Of a stretch of DNA of 64,000 nucleotides, positions 35,682 through 44,410 are shown piece after piece. The position numbers were made by a program, and so were the translations under genes. The notes beneath the pieces are model-generated. The model saw only the letters and a list, made by a program, of their open reading frames with translations, searched no databases and was not told where the DNA came from. The DNA is from Winogradskyella vincentii (lineage in GTDB: Bacteria; Bacteroidota; Bacteroidia; Flavobacteriales; Flavobacteriaceae): positions 1-64,000 of the forward strand of contig NZ_JAIUJS010000006.1 in NCBI RefSeq assembly GCF_020166345.1. Reading direction: 5' to 3'. Position 1 is the stretch's first letter. Every line of letters begins with the position of its first letter.

Positions 35682-36098
35682 CTAATTAAAACTTTCAATT
35701 GCTAGATCGTAACTTTTTAAGCCAAAACCCAATATTACACCTTTGGCATTTGGAGAAATATAAGACTGGTGCCTAAACTCTTCACGAGAAAAAGTATTGG
35801 ATATATGTACTTCCACTACTGGGGTTTCAATACCTTTTATTGCATCGCCAATTCCAACGGAAGTATGTGTATAGGCTGCCGCATTTAAAATAATTCCGTC
35901 ATAGCTAAAACCAACCTCCTGTAATTTATCTATTAGCTCACCTTCAATATTAGACTGATAATACTCTAAACTAATATCGTTATACTTAGATTCTAAATTT
36001 TCAAAATAGTCCTCAAATGTTTGAGAGCCATATATTTCTGGCTCACGTTTGCCAAGCAAGTTTAAATTTGGCCCATTTATTATTATCAGTTTCTTCAT
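35682..36098 (-). CDS. aroQ: Type II 3-dehydroquinate dehydratase
   Basis: This shikimate-pathway enzyme dehydrates 3-dehydroquinate. It is the small dodecameric type II form of 138 residues. Typical motifs are the start IINGPNLNLLGKREPEIYG (catalytic Arg and lid Tyr), ILNAAAYTHTSVGIGDAI, EVHISN and FRHQSYISPNAKGVI with the catalytic His. It lies among small barrel genes. Confidence 0.96.
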   Translation of the reverse strand: MKKLIIINGPNLNLLGKREPEIYGSQTFEDYFENLESKYNDISLEYYQSNIEGELIDKLQEVGFSYDGIILNAAAYTHTSVGIGDAIKGIETPVVEVHISNTFSREEFRHQSYISPNAKGVILGFGLKSYDLAIESFN

Positions 36099-36124
36099 GA
36101 AGTAAAGATATTAAAATAAGGGTA

Positions 36125-36154
36125 TAAAAAAACCAAAGCAGATCAGCTTTGGTT
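36125..36154 (-). terminator. Terminator of the 36178 barrel gene
   Basis: The stem AACCAAAGC/GCTTTGGTT (36131-36139 and 36146-36154) is followed on the minus strand by a T run. Confidence 0.8.
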
Positions 36155-36177
36155 TAGTTAAAGTTTTAATTGAGGTG

Positions 36178-36783
36178 TTATAACATAAATACACCACCAA
36201 CATTAAAAGAACTTCTTGAGTTACGAATATCAAATGGAAGATTACCCAATTCATCAAGGTTGGTAAAACCACCGAATCCTTGATAATCAATGAATAATTG
36301 AAAATTTTCAGAAATTTGAAATTTATACCCAATACCGGCAATAAACCCAAAATCCGTGCCTGGTACAGCGTCTTTCAGATCAATAGTAGATCCATCTGAT
36401 AAATCACCCTCAGCACTTAATAATAGAGAAACTGCCGGACCAAAGTTTAAATACCACTTTCTTGTAGAGCCAAAATGCCAATTAGCATTTAATGGAATGG
36501 TCAAATAATTTAATTTGTCAATGTTACCACCACCATCTTTGACACCCATTGGATCAAACTGAATTCCAGATCTAAAACTCCATCTGTCATTTATATAATA
36601 TTCACCAACTACACCTACAGCTAAAGACGTTCTCGAATCGTAAGTCACATCTGAAGAACCGGCATAATAAGTTGCAAAGTTTACACCTAATTGAGGTGCT
36701 AATGTAAAATCACCTTTTTCATTTTGAGCATCCAAAAAACATATTGTAAAAAGTAAAATAAACAGCGTAGAAAAAGTTTTCAT
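36178..36783 (-). CDS. Outer-membrane beta-barrel protein (PorT-like family)
   Basis: The protein has 201 residues with a signal peptide (ends CFLDAQ). The mature protein starts with FTLAPQLGVNFATYY and continues with amphipathic strands (WSFRSGIQFDPMG, YLNFGPAVSLLLS, FGFIAGIGYKFQIS), typical of the outer-membrane barrel family broadly labelled PorT or OMP_b-brl_2. It is too general to name a function. It has its own terminator. Its layout resembles the neighbours at 35199 and 36912. Confidence 0.8.
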   Translation of the reverse strand: MKTFSTLFILLFTICFLDAQNEKGDFTLAPQLGVNFATYYAGSSDVTYDSRTSLAVGVVGEYYINDRWSFRSGIQFDPMGVKDGGGNIDKLNYLTIPLNANWHFGSTRKWYLNFGPAVSLLLSAEGDLSDGSTIDLKDAVPGTDFGFIAGIGYKFQISENFQLFIDYQGFGGFTNLDELGNLPFDIRNSRSSFNVGGVFML

Positions 36784-36859
36784 AAATAAGATTTGTTTGA
36801 AATTATTAATTTGTCAAATGTAATCCTTTTCTTAAAAAAACTTAACATAAAATATGTTA

Positions 36860-36889
36860 TAAAAAAGCCGGGATTAATAATCCCGGCTT
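36860..36889 (-). terminator. Terminator of the 36912 barrel gene
   Basis: The stem AAGCCGGGATT/AATCCCGGCTT is followed on the minus strand by T6. It is the strongest GC stem in this part of the window. Confidence 0.88.
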
Positions 36890-36911
36890 GTTCAATTACC
36901 ACTTTATTTCA

Positions 36912-37493
36912 CTAGAAAAAATAACCAATTGAAAATTGGAACACGCCATTTTTAAAAGCCTCTTCTGACTCAAAGAACTCTGGATCATCATTACCATCTG
37001 AGAGACCAAGATTATATCTTGCTCCAAAATTTAATCCACTATCTAATTTGTACCCAAGACCAAAATTAACACCAAAATCAAAACTATTAACCTGATCTTT
37101 AATATCAATTGATACGTCTCCTCCTTCTATTTCAGCATCTATCAAAAAACCTAATTGTGGTCCTGCTTCCAAACTAAGACCTTCTGCTACAAAATATTTT
37201 GCCATTATAGGTACATTAATATAATTAACCTTAAAGTCTAAATCCATTCCATCCTCACTCGTTGTAGCTCCTTGAGCAGAATATAACAATTCCGGTTGCA
37301 CTGAAAATTTCTCAGAAACAGGGATTTCAACCATTGCACCAATATGAAAAGATGTTATTCCGTCAAGATCATCCGTGTCTTCCCCAGTGATAGATGCAAA
37401 ATTAACACCTGCCTTTGCCCCAAATTTTACTTGAGCTTGCAAGATGGCCGTTCCGAAAAACGCCATTACCATAAATAAAAATAGCTTTCTCAT
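36912..37493 (-). CDS. Outer-membrane beta-barrel (porin-family) protein
   Basis: The protein has 193 residues with a signal peptide (ends AILQAQ). The first strand VKFGAKAGVNFASITG, the EKFSVQPELLYSAQGA strand and the C-terminal FQFSIGYFF (terminal Phe) are typical of 8-strand outer-membrane barrels. It shares the FGxKxGVN and SVQPELLY motifs with the protein at 35199, suggesting that they are paralogues. The function is unknown. Confidence 0.82.
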   Translation of the reverse strand: MRKLFLFMVMAFFGTAILQAQVKFGAKAGVNFASITGEDTDDLDGITSFHIGAMVEIPVSEKFSVQPELLYSAQGATTSEDGMDLDFKVNYINVPIMAKYFVAEGLSLEAGPQLGFLIDAEIEGGDVSIDIKDQVNSFDFGVNFGLGYKLDSGLNFGARYNLGLSDGNDDPEFFESEEAFKNGVFQFSIGYFF

Positions 37494-37709
37494 AATTATT
37501 TGATTTTATGATTACAATTGCAAAACTATAATCAGTAAAAATCAGATGAAATGATATTGGTCAGTATTAGAAACTTTAATGCTTTACTAACAAGCCAATT
37601 AGGTGTTTTAAAGTTGTGAAATGATAAAAAAGGTGTTCATTCAGCCTATGTTAATAATAGAATTTATTAATTGTTAGGAATATTAAAAGTCTAATCAAAA
37701 AAAGACAAT

Positions 37710-38579
37710 TTACTTTTTGATTAAATCTATGCGAGTTATTTCTCCCATTTTGAGGTTTGTCATTGTTTTAATGGTATTAATACCATCCACAAATTCAACA
37801 ATTGCAGTGTTGGAGCCAATCGATCCTTCTGAGTCAGAGTGAATTGTCAACTGTACTTTTTGGGCATCCATATTTACTTCTATAATTTTTCTTTCACTCG
37901 TAATACGATATTTAGACAATATCGTTTTCCCATTTTTTTTAATAGTGATTATATCATCATCAATCTGGCCTCCATCATAAACCGCTACTCTTAAGGTTTT
38001 TGCCCTTGTTATTATGGAAGTAGTTTCATTTTTCTTTAAAACATTCAGATTAATCGTATCGAGTAATTTTGTGTTTTTCAACTTAAGTTTTAAACTATCA
38101 GGTACACGATTAGATTTTTCAATTTGTTTTGTGAATTTTGATACTCTCTTGTCTATCCGTTCAACAGAATTCATCGCTATCTCTCCACTAATACATTCAG
38201 TCCCATCATTAAATAAACCTTTAAATGAACCCATTAGTTTGTTACTGCCAATCTTAAATTTTATCGGCTCTAAATGTATGTTGCAGAAATCTTCCTCTGA
38301 AAATGTTGACTTTGTATAAATAAGTTCCACCTCCTTAAAAGACAATAAGTTTCTTACGTTATCATATTTTCCCTCAATTCTAGACTTTGTCTCATGCTCA
38401 CCACCAAAATCAGTTAAGCTATAACCAGAAATTATACCATTTGACTCTTCAAAATCCACTTTATAAGTGATAATCAGCGTATCTTGAATTTTTATGACAC
38501 CCATAAACTTATTACTGTTTTGACCAGAAACTTGGTAAAAAAACATTATCGTTAAAAAAGAAAATAGGTAGTATTTCAT
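37710..38579 (-). CDS. Exported protein of unknown function
   Basis: The protein has 289 residues with a signal peptide (ends FYQVSGQ). Residues 25-140 look like a beta-rich domain (FMGVIKIQDTLIITYKVDF, IISGYSLTDFGG, IEGKYD). The C-terminal 100 residues (LRVAVYDGGQIDDDIITIKKNG) are also beta-rich and resemble an immunoglobulin-like or C2-like fold. No family was recognised. It is a single gene between the barrel cluster and the divergent TM2 gene. Confidence 0.7.
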   Translation of the reverse strand: MKYYLFSFLTIMFFYQVSGQNSNKFMGVIKIQDTLIITYKVDFEESNGIISGYSLTDFGGEHETKSRIEGKYDNVRNLLSFKEVELIYTKSTFSEEDFCNIHLEPIKFKIGSNKLMGSFKGLFNDGTECISGEIAMNSVERIDKRVSKFTKQIEKSNRVPDSLKLKLKNTKLLDTINLNVLKKNETTSIITRAKTLRVAVYDGGQIDDDIITIKKNGKTILSKYRITSERKIIEVNMDAQKVQLTIHSDSEGSIGSNTAIVEFVDGINTIKTMTNLKMGEITRIDLIKK

Positions 38580-38709
38580 GAATAAATTTTTAATAGATAA
38601 ATCAGTGTTAACAGCATAATCCTATAAACATAATTTCTCTATGAATATAAAAACCAATTTTATTTGTGAGAATTTTTTTATAGCTTTAAACAAACTTAAA
38701 CCAATTTTT

Positions 38710-39084
38710 ATGAAAATTAAATTATTCTTATCAGCATTAGTTTTAATGCTAACAATTAGTTCTGCTTACGCCTCCTTTCCGGTAAAACGTGCAAAAGCAC
38801 CAGTAACAAGTGAGCAATCTGCAGCAGATACTGAAATTACAGATTCTGTTGAAATGACTACTCCATTAGCTAGAGCTTCGCAACAAAGTAAGGGTATTGC
38901 TATTATTTTGTGGTTCTTCTTAGGTGGATTAGCCGCACACAGATGGTACCTAAAAAGCCCTATTGGCTGGAATATTTTATTCATCTTAACACTTGGTGGA
39001 TTAGGTGTATGGTGGGTAATTGATCTCATAGATATTTTCACAGAGAATTATCCTAATGCAAATTTTAAGAATGATTTCTTTTAG
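38710..39084 (+). CDS. TM2-domain membrane protein
   Basis: From the ATG at 38710 the protein has 124 residues: a signal peptide (ends SAYASF), a low-complexity linker, and a TM2 domain made of two helices around LGGLAAHRWYLKSPIGWNIL and GVWWVIDLIDIFTE. TM2 domains are short two-helix modules of unknown role. The frame is open upstream to 38641, but the signal peptide supports the later start. A terminator follows. Confidence 0.82.
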   Translation: MKIKLFLSALVLMLTISSAYASFPVKRAKAPVTSEQSAADTEITDSVEMTTPLARASQQSKGIAIILWFFLGGLAAHRWYLKSPIGWNILFILTLGGLGVWWVIDLIDIFTENYPNANFKNDFF

Positions 39085-39106
39085 AATAAAATTCTTTTAA
39101 TAAATT

Positions 39107-39144
39107 AAAAAACACTTTGCGTTATTGGTAAAGTGTTTTTTTTA
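39107..39144 (+). terminator. Terminator of the TM2 gene
   Basis: The stem AACACTTT/AAAGTGTT (39111-39118 and 39130-39137) is followed by a run of T. Confidence 0.8.
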
Positions 39145-39154
39145 TTTTTAAATA

Positions 39155-40063
39155 ATGAAATGGCAAAATGCACTAATTGATTACCAACACTATCTCAAAA
39201 TTGAACGAGGGTTATCTCAAAACTCAATAGAGAATTATAGTTATGATATAAAAAAGTTGACAAACTATCTTAATGATAATTCAATATCCAAAAACCCAAT
39301 AACGATAGATAATGACACAATAAAAGAGTTTATTTATTTCATATCAAAATCTATTAATCCTAGATCACAAGCGAGACTTATCTCGGGACTACGTAATTTC
39401 TTTGACTATCTAATCTTTGAAAATTATAGAACAACAAATCCACTTGACTTAATAGAATCACCAAAAATTGGCAGAAAACTACCAGATACGCTTTCAGTTG
39501 AGGATATTGATTTGTTGATTAATACTATTGACTTAAGCTACCAATATCAGGGCATTAATCTTGGCGAACGTAACAGAGCTATAATTGAAACGCTATACAG
39601 TTGTGGACTTCGAGTAAGTGAATTAATTGAATTGAAAATCTCTGATTTATTTTTTGACGAAGGGTTTATTAAAGTAACTGGCAAGGGAGATAAACAACGC
39701 TTCGTTCCAATTGGCGTAAACACACAGAAATTCATAAACATCTGGAGAAACATTAGAAATCAAATACAAGTTCAACCAGATTCTAAAGATGTGTTGTTTT
39801 TAAACTACAAGGGGAAGAAACTTACGCGAGCAATGGTCTTTACTATTATCAAAAAATTAGTTGAAAAATCAGGGTTAAAAAAGAATGTTTCTCCTCACAC
39901 CTTTAGACATTCTTTTGCTACACATCTATTAGAAAATGGAGCAGATTTAAGAGCTATACAAATGATGTTGGGCCATGAGAGTATCACTACAACAGAGATT
40001 TACATGCATGTAGATCGATCGCATTTAAGCGATGTCTTAAATAAATTTCATCCCAGAAAATAA
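39155..40063 (+). CDS. xerD: Xer-type tyrosine recombinase
   Basis: This 302-residue site-specific recombinase has an N-terminal SAM-like core-binding domain (1-90) and a catalytic domain. The catalytic Arg is in CGLRVSELIELK, the box II residues in HTFRHSFATHLLENG and LGHESITTTEIYMHVD, the last with the nucleophile Tyr. The length and motifs fit XerC/XerD chromosome-dimer resolvases. No flanking repeats, integration site or cargo suggest a mobile element. Which of XerC or XerD it is cannot be decided from this sequence alone. Confidence 0.9.
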   Translation: MKWQNALIDYQHYLKIERGLSQNSIENYSYDIKKLTNYLNDNSISKNPITIDNDTIKEFIYFISKSINPRSQARLISGLRNFFDYLIFENYRTTNPLDLIESPKIGRKLPDTLSVEDIDLLINTIDLSYQYQGINLGERNRAIIETLYSCGLRVSELIELKISDLFFDEGFIKVTGKGDKQRFVPIGVNTQKFINIWRNIRNQIQVQPDSKDVLFLNYKGKKLTRAMVFTIIKKLVEKSGLKKNVSPHTFRHSFATHLLENGADLRAIQMMLGHESITTTEIYMHVDRSHLSDVLNKFHPRK

Positions 40064-40096
40064 AAAAGCGTTCATAAAATTGAACGCTTTTATTTT
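40062..40096. terminator. Bidirectional terminator between xerD and rny
   Basis: The stem AAAGCGTTCA/TGAACGCTTT (40065-40074 and 40081-40090) has A-rich and T-rich flanks on the two sides of convergent genes. Confidence 0.82.
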
Positions 40097-40112
40097 GTAT
40101 AAAATCTTATTA

Positions 40113-41690
40113 TTATTTGGCAATATTAACTGCTCTTGTTTCTCTTATTACAGTAACCTTAACTTGCCCAGGATAAGTCATATCGGTTTGGATTTTTTGC
40201 GAAATCTCAAATGACAAACTTGCGGCTTTATCGTCTGAAACTTTTTCACTTTCAACAATTACCCTTAGCTCTCTACCAGCTTGAATAGCATAAGCTTTCT
40301 TAACACCGGTAAATCCAAATGCGACGTCCTCCAAATCCTTGAGTCTTTGGATATAAGAATCTAATACTTGTCGTCTTGCACCTGGTCTTGCACCAGAAAT
40401 AGCATCACAGACTTGAATAATTGGCGAAAGTAATGTGGTCATTTCAATTTCATCATGGTGTGCCCCAATTGCATTGCACACATCTGGTTTTTCACCGTAT
40501 TTCTCAGCCCACTGCATACCTAATATAGCGTGTGGAGTTTCAATATCCGCTTCAGATGAAGGTACTTTGCCAATATCGTGAAGCAATCCTGCACGTTTTG
40601 CCAATTTAGGATTCAATCCTAATTCAGCTGCCATGACTCCACAAAGTTTTGCAACCTCACGTGAGTGTTGTAATAAGTTTTGACCATAAGAAGAACGGTA
40701 TTTCATACGACCGACCATCTTGATTAATTCAGGATGTAAACCATGAATACCCAAATCTATAACCGTTCGTTTACCTACCTCAATGATTTCTTGCTCAATT
40801 TGTTTTTGAGTTTTTCTAACCACTTCTTCAATTCGAGCTGGATGAATTCTTCCATCTGTAACTAATTTGTGAAGGGATAGTCTAGCAATTTCTCGCCTAA
40901 CTGAATCAAAACATGACAATATAATTGCTTCTGGTGTGTCATCAACAATAATTTCTACTCCAGTGGCGGATTCTATTGCTCTAATATTTCTACCCTCTCG
41001 ACCGATTATCCTACCTTTTACATCATCAGATTCAATATTAAAAACTGATACACAATTATCAATTGCTTCTTCAGTTCCAATTCTCTGTATTGTATTTATT
41101 ATGATTTTCTTAGCTTCTTGCTGAGCTGTAAGCTTTGCCTCTTCCAGTCTATCTTGTACAAAAGCCATTGCATCAGTTTTAGCTTCTTCTTTCAAGGACT
41201 CAACAAGCTGTTCCTTAGCTTCTTCAGCAGATAGTTGAGAAATTACCTCTAATTGCTTTATTTGGCTTTTATGAGCTTTTTCAACTTCAACTTTCTTTTT
41301 CTCTAAAAATTCTAGTCTGAAGTCGTAATCCTTTATTTTACTTTCTAATGACTGATTTGATTTTTTGGCCTTAGATAATTCATTTGATATTTGAGATTCT
41401 TTATCTCTAATGCGCTTTTCGGCTTCTGCCATTTTTTTGTCTCTCGACAAAATTACCTTCTCATGCTCTGCCTTAAGCTCAATGAATTTCTCTTTTGCCT
41501 GTAATATTTTATCCTTCTTCAGTGCTTCGGCATCAGTTTTGGCTTGTTTAAGTATTGATTTAGATTCATTTTCAGCATCCTTGATTAATTTAGACGCTTT
41601 TCCTTTACCCATTGATTTGGTAATTATTAAACCTATTATAAATCCTAAAACTACGCCTCCAACAATATATAAAATTGTGTTAGTGTCCAT
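40113..41690 (-). CDS. rny: Ribonuclease Y
   Basis: This membrane-bound endoribonuclease starts mRNA decay. At 525 residues it has an N-terminal membrane helix (about 4-24), a long coiled coil (30-200), a KH domain ([20 protein letters not shown]) and an HD phosphohydrolase domain ([21 protein letters not shown]). All parts of the family are present in the usual order. It lies just downstream of the 6S-like RNA and zapA. Confidence 0.96.
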   Translation of the reverse strand: MDTNTILYIVGGVVLGFIIGLIITKSMGKGKASKLIKDAENESKSILKQAKTDAEALKKDKILQAKEKFIELKAEHEKVILSRDKKMAEAEKRIRDKESQISNELSKAKKSNQSLESKIKDYDFRLEFLEKKKVEVEKAHKSQIKQLEVISQLSAEEAKEQLVESLKEEAKTDAMAFVQDRLEEAKLTAQQEAKKIIINTIQRIGTEEAIDNCVSVFNIESDDVKGRIIGREGRNIRAIESATGVEIIVDDTPEAIILSCFDSVRREIARLSLHKLVTDGRIHPARIEEVVRKTQKQIEQEIIEVGKRTVIDLGIHGLHPELIKMVGRMKYRSSYGQNLLQHSREVAKLCGVMAAELGLNPKLAKRAGLLHDIGKVPSSEADIETPHAILGMQWAEKYGEKPDVCNAIGAHHDEIEMTTLLSPIIQVCDAISGARPGARRQVLDSYIQRLKDLEDVAFGFTGVKKAYAIQAGRELRVIVESEKVSDDKAASLSFEISQKIQTDMTYPGQVKVTVIRETRAVNIAK

Positions 41691-41713
41691 GTTTGTTGTT
41701 TAGTATTAGTGTA

Positions 41714-41905
41714 TAAAAAAAGCCTACATCAGTTTTGGATTCTGTATAAACTCCTTAAAAACAAGTTTAGGGCTAACAAGCTGATCAAAAATCTGTCTAA
41801 GATACCAAACACGTTTAGCACTAACAGCACGATTTTACAACTTCAACTCACCCTTTTTAAAGAATTAACGTTGAGTTTATCAAAAAATATAACTAATGTA
41901 GGCAG
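41714..41905 (-). ncRNA. ssrS: 6S-like RNA (6S-Flavo candidate)
   Basis: This stretch of about 190 bases between zapA and rny on the minus strand has no credible ORF. Its ends pair in an 11-bp closing stem: GCCTACATTAG at 41893-41903 with CTGATGTAGGC at 41722-41732 (one G-U pair). An inner 7-bp stem TAAACTC/GAGTTTA follows (41873-41879 with 41747-41753), and a T7 tail ends the transcript. A long, mostly double-stranded RNA with a central bulge next to zapA is the pattern of 6S RNA, which binds the sigma-70 polymerase holoenzyme. A 6S-Flavo motif is known in Bacteroidota. Confidence 0.68.
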
Positions 41906-41935
41906 TAACCTTTTGTATTTTAAAGAACGTACGAG

Positions 41936-42223
41936 TTAAATATGCTCGTTTAAAAGTTCATTCAAAGCTTCTAACTTATGCTGAACTTCTTCATTCACAT
42001 ACTCTTTATCTATTGACTTTTGCTCTACTTGAGCTGCAAACTGCAAAGCACACATTGCTAATACATCTTGCTTATCTCTTACAGAGTAATTCTGCTCAAA
42101 CTGACCAATCATAGCTTCAATTTTCTTCGTAGCTTTTCTCAAACCTTCTTCTTGCTTAGGATTTATAGTTAATGGATAAACCCTATTTGCAATAGACAGC
42201 TTAATTTTTAATTGATCTGACAT
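41936..42223 (-). CDS. zapA: Cell division protein ZapA
   Basis: This small cytosolic protein of 95 residues bundles FtsZ filaments at the division site. The N-terminal DQLKIKLSIANRVYPLTINPKQEE and the helix EGLRKATKKIEAMI fit the ZapA fold, followed by a C-terminal coiled coil. It lies 18 bases after the coiled-coil gene at 42242 and is probably transcribed from the promoter at 42557-42587. Confidence 0.9.
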   Translation of the reverse strand: MSDQLKIKLSIANRVYPLTINPKQEEGLRKATKKIEAMIGQFEQNYSVRDKQDVLAMCALQFAAQVEQKSIDKEYVNEEVQHKLEALNELLNEHI

Positions 42224-42241
42224 TTAGTCTAATTTACAACT

Positions 42242-42532
42242 TTATTCTGAGAGTTGACTTATACAATGGTCAATATCTCTAATAAGTGCATTTATTTTGA
42301 GCTTTGTATCTCGTTTATTTTCGTCACCACCAAGCATTGAATTTGCTATTTTGAGCGTTTCGTATTTCTCGTTCCAAGAAGCTATTTCCTCCTGTTGTTC
42401 TAAGAGTTTTTGTTGATGCTGTTCCAATCTTTCAGTTAGTTTTGCATTGGTTTGCTTTAAAACTTCTTGCTTGTGCAAAACCTTACTGATTTTATTCTCT
42501 AAGGCATCAACAATGTCTTCAATTTTACTCAT
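42242..42532 (-). CDS. Small coiled-coil protein upstream of zapA
   Basis: The protein has 96 residues and is almost entirely helical with heptads (LENKISKVLHKQEVLKQ through EEIASWNEKYETL), without a membrane segment. Its place directly upstream of zapA suggests a role in division-ring organisation similar to ZapB, but no sequence signature proves it. It is the first gene after a perfect promoter. Confidence 0.72.
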   Translation of the reverse strand: MSKIEDIVDALENKISKVLHKQEVLKQTNAKLTERLEQHQQKLLEQQEEIASWNEKYETLKIANSMLGGDENKRDTKLKINALIRDIDHCISQLSE

Positions 42533-42556
42533 TAAAGTAATTCAATACTATTTAAA

Positions 42557-42587
42557 CAAAGTTAACATACCAAATGTAAAAACACAA
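42557..42587 (-). promoter_or_regulatory. Flavobacterial sigma-A promoter of the coiled-coil-zapA operon
   Basis: On the minus strand, TTG (42585-42587), 20 bases and TAACTTTG (42557-42564) match the consensus exactly. It lies 25 bases from the start codon. Confidence 0.75.
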
Positions 42588-42663
42588 TTCTTTTACAATT
42601 ATTTTTGCTTACAATAACAATCAATAAATAAAAACGTTAAGAAAAATATTAGTGTTTTTGAGT

Positions 42664-42693
42664 TTGCAATTCTTATTCAAATTAATAATTTAG
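42664..42693 (+). promoter_or_regulatory. Probable promoter of the M23 peptidase gene
   Basis: TTG (42664-42666), 19 bases and TAATTTAG (42686-42693) match the consensus with one mismatch in the -7 box. It lies 19 bases before the start codon. Confidence 0.45.
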
Positions 42694-42711
42694 CTACTAT
42701 TGAAATAATTA

Positions 42712-44400
42712 ATGAAAAAACTTCTGATTCTACTTTTTTTGAGCACTTCCTTGTATTCGCAATCAGAGTACCCTCAAGATTATTTTAACAACCCTCTAGA
42801 TATTACACTTGTACTTTCAGGCACCTTTGCAGAATTAAGATCTTCACACTTTCATGGTGGTTTAGACATTAAGACACAACGCAAACAGGGTCTAAAAGTA
42901 TATGCCTCTGCCGAGGGATACGTAAGTCGTATTAAAATATCCCATTTTGGTTACGGAAAAGCACTTTATATAACCCACCCTAACGGATATACTACTGTTT
43001 ATGGGCATTTGCAAAAGTTTTCAAAGCGATTAGAAGAATACATCAAAATGTGCCAATATCAAAAGGAAAGCTATGAGGTTGAAGTATTTCCCGGACCTGA
43101 AGAGTTGCCAGTAGATGCCAATGAGATAATTGCTTATTCAGGCAATACAGGTGGTTCAGGTGGGCCACACCTTCATTTTGAAATTAGAGACAATCAGGAA
43201 AGACCAATGAATCCAATGCTTTTTGGTATTGATGTTAAAGATACCAAAGCGCCCTTTGTAATTGGAGTTTATGCTTATCCGAAAAATAAGGATGCTTTGA
43301 TTAATGGTAAAAATGAGCGCGTACCATTGAGACTAATACCTAAGAAAAATGGTGATTACGAAGTTGAAAAAATTACTGCTCAAGGAGACATTGGTTTTGG
43401 AGTTACAACCTATGATAAACAAGATCTGGCTCCGAACAATAACGGCGTTAGCAACATACAAACCTTTTTTAATGGCAACAAAAGCCTTGAGATAGATTTT
43501 AAACGCTTCAGCTTTAGTGAAACTAAACACATAAAGCGTTTAATTGATTATGAATATTGGAAAACCAAAAAGTCTAGAATACAAAAACTTTTTATTGAAC
43601 CAAACAATCCACTTAGCTTGTATAAGGATGCTTATGACAATGGATTTGTAAAAATAGAAGACAGTACATCATCAGTTTATAAAATAAGGATCAGAGATTA
43701 TAAACAGAATGAAACATGGGTTAATATCCCAATTAATGGTAAACGCATTAAGTCAATAACAAAAACAGGAGAAAATATTAGTGGAAAGTCATTGGTCTTT
43801 AGTGATAAAAGTACCGTTTTAAATTCTGGTAATGTTAAGGTGAATTTTTATGAAAACACAGTATATGATGATGTATGGATAGATTTTAGTGTAAATTCAG
43901 ACACGCTTCAATTGCATGAGGACAAAATTCCGCTTCAAAAGAACTTCTATATCAATTATGATATAAGTAACTATAAAAATCAACATCAGGATAAGTTATT
44001 TATTGCCAGATTATATGGGTATTACAAAAAGCCCAGCTACGTTTACACAACGAGAAAAGGGAACACGCTAAGTGCTGGTAGTAAGGTTTTTGGCACCTAC
44101 ACCCTAGCGATGGATACAATAGCACCAACTATTAAACCGGTGAATTTTCAGCACAAAAAATGGTTAAGCAAATACCGTTATCTAAAGGTTAAAATTGATG
44201 ATAAATTATCTGGTATTAGTAAATACAGAGCAACAGTTAATGGCAAATGGATCCTAATGGAATACGATTACAAAACAAATTCTCTAATACATGATTTTAA
44301 TGATAATGTAGTAAAGGATACTAAGAATGATTTAAAAATAATTGTTACGGATAATGTTGGAAATAGTTCTACATTTGAGGCAACATTTTTTAGGAAATAA
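42712..44400 (+). CDS. Exported M23-family peptidase (LytM-like)
   Basis: The protein has 562 residues with a signal peptide (ends TSLYSQ). An M23 domain lies at about 40-190: SHFHGGLDIK (zinc His and Asp), GYGKALYITHPNGYTTVYGHL and GGPHLHFEIRD (catalytic and zinc His). Such domains cut peptide cross-links in peptidoglycan. The 370-residue C-terminal part is beta-rich, probably immunoglobulin-like modules, and is much longer than in basic M23 enzymes. It lies 10 bases upstream of the TonB receptor gene and may be cotranscribed. Confidence 0.9.
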   Translation: MKKLLILLFLSTSLYSQSEYPQDYFNNPLDITLVLSGTFAELRSSHFHGGLDIKTQRKQGLKVYASAEGYVSRIKISHFGYGKALYITHPNGYTTVYGHLQKFSKRLEEYIKMCQYQKESYEVEVFPGPEELPVDANEIIAYSGNTGGSGGPHLHFEIRDNQERPMNPMLFGIDVKDTKAPFVIGVYAYPKNKDALINGKNERVPLRLIPKKNGDYEVEKITAQGDIGFGVTTYDKQDLAPNNNGVSNIQTFFNGNKSLEIDFKRFSFSETKHIKRLIDYEYWKTKKSRIQKLFIEPNNPLSLYKDAYDNGFVKIEDSTSSVYKIRIRDYKQNETWVNIPINGKRIKSITKTGENISGKSLVFSDKSTVLNSGNVKVNFYENTVYDDVWIDFSVNSDTLQLHEDKIPLQKNFYINYDISNYKNQHQDKLFIARLYGYYKKPSYVYTTRKGNTLSAGSKVFGTYTLAMDTIAPTIKPVNFQHKKWLSKYRYLKVKIDDKLSGISKYRATVNGKWILMEYDYKTNSLIHDFNDNVVKDTKNDLKIIVTDNVGNSSTFEATFFRK

Positions 44401-44410
44401 ATTAATCTAA

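Noticed and set aside
39155..40063. Mobile element around the Xer recombinase
   Set aside because: No terminal repeats, target duplication, transposase or cargo. Length and motifs fit a housekeeping XerC/XerD protein.
41709..41939. Plus-strand frame of 76 residues between rny and zapA
   Set aside because: Its sequence is low-complexity and lies on the opposite strand of a well-paired RNA with a terminator. No signal for translation is seen.
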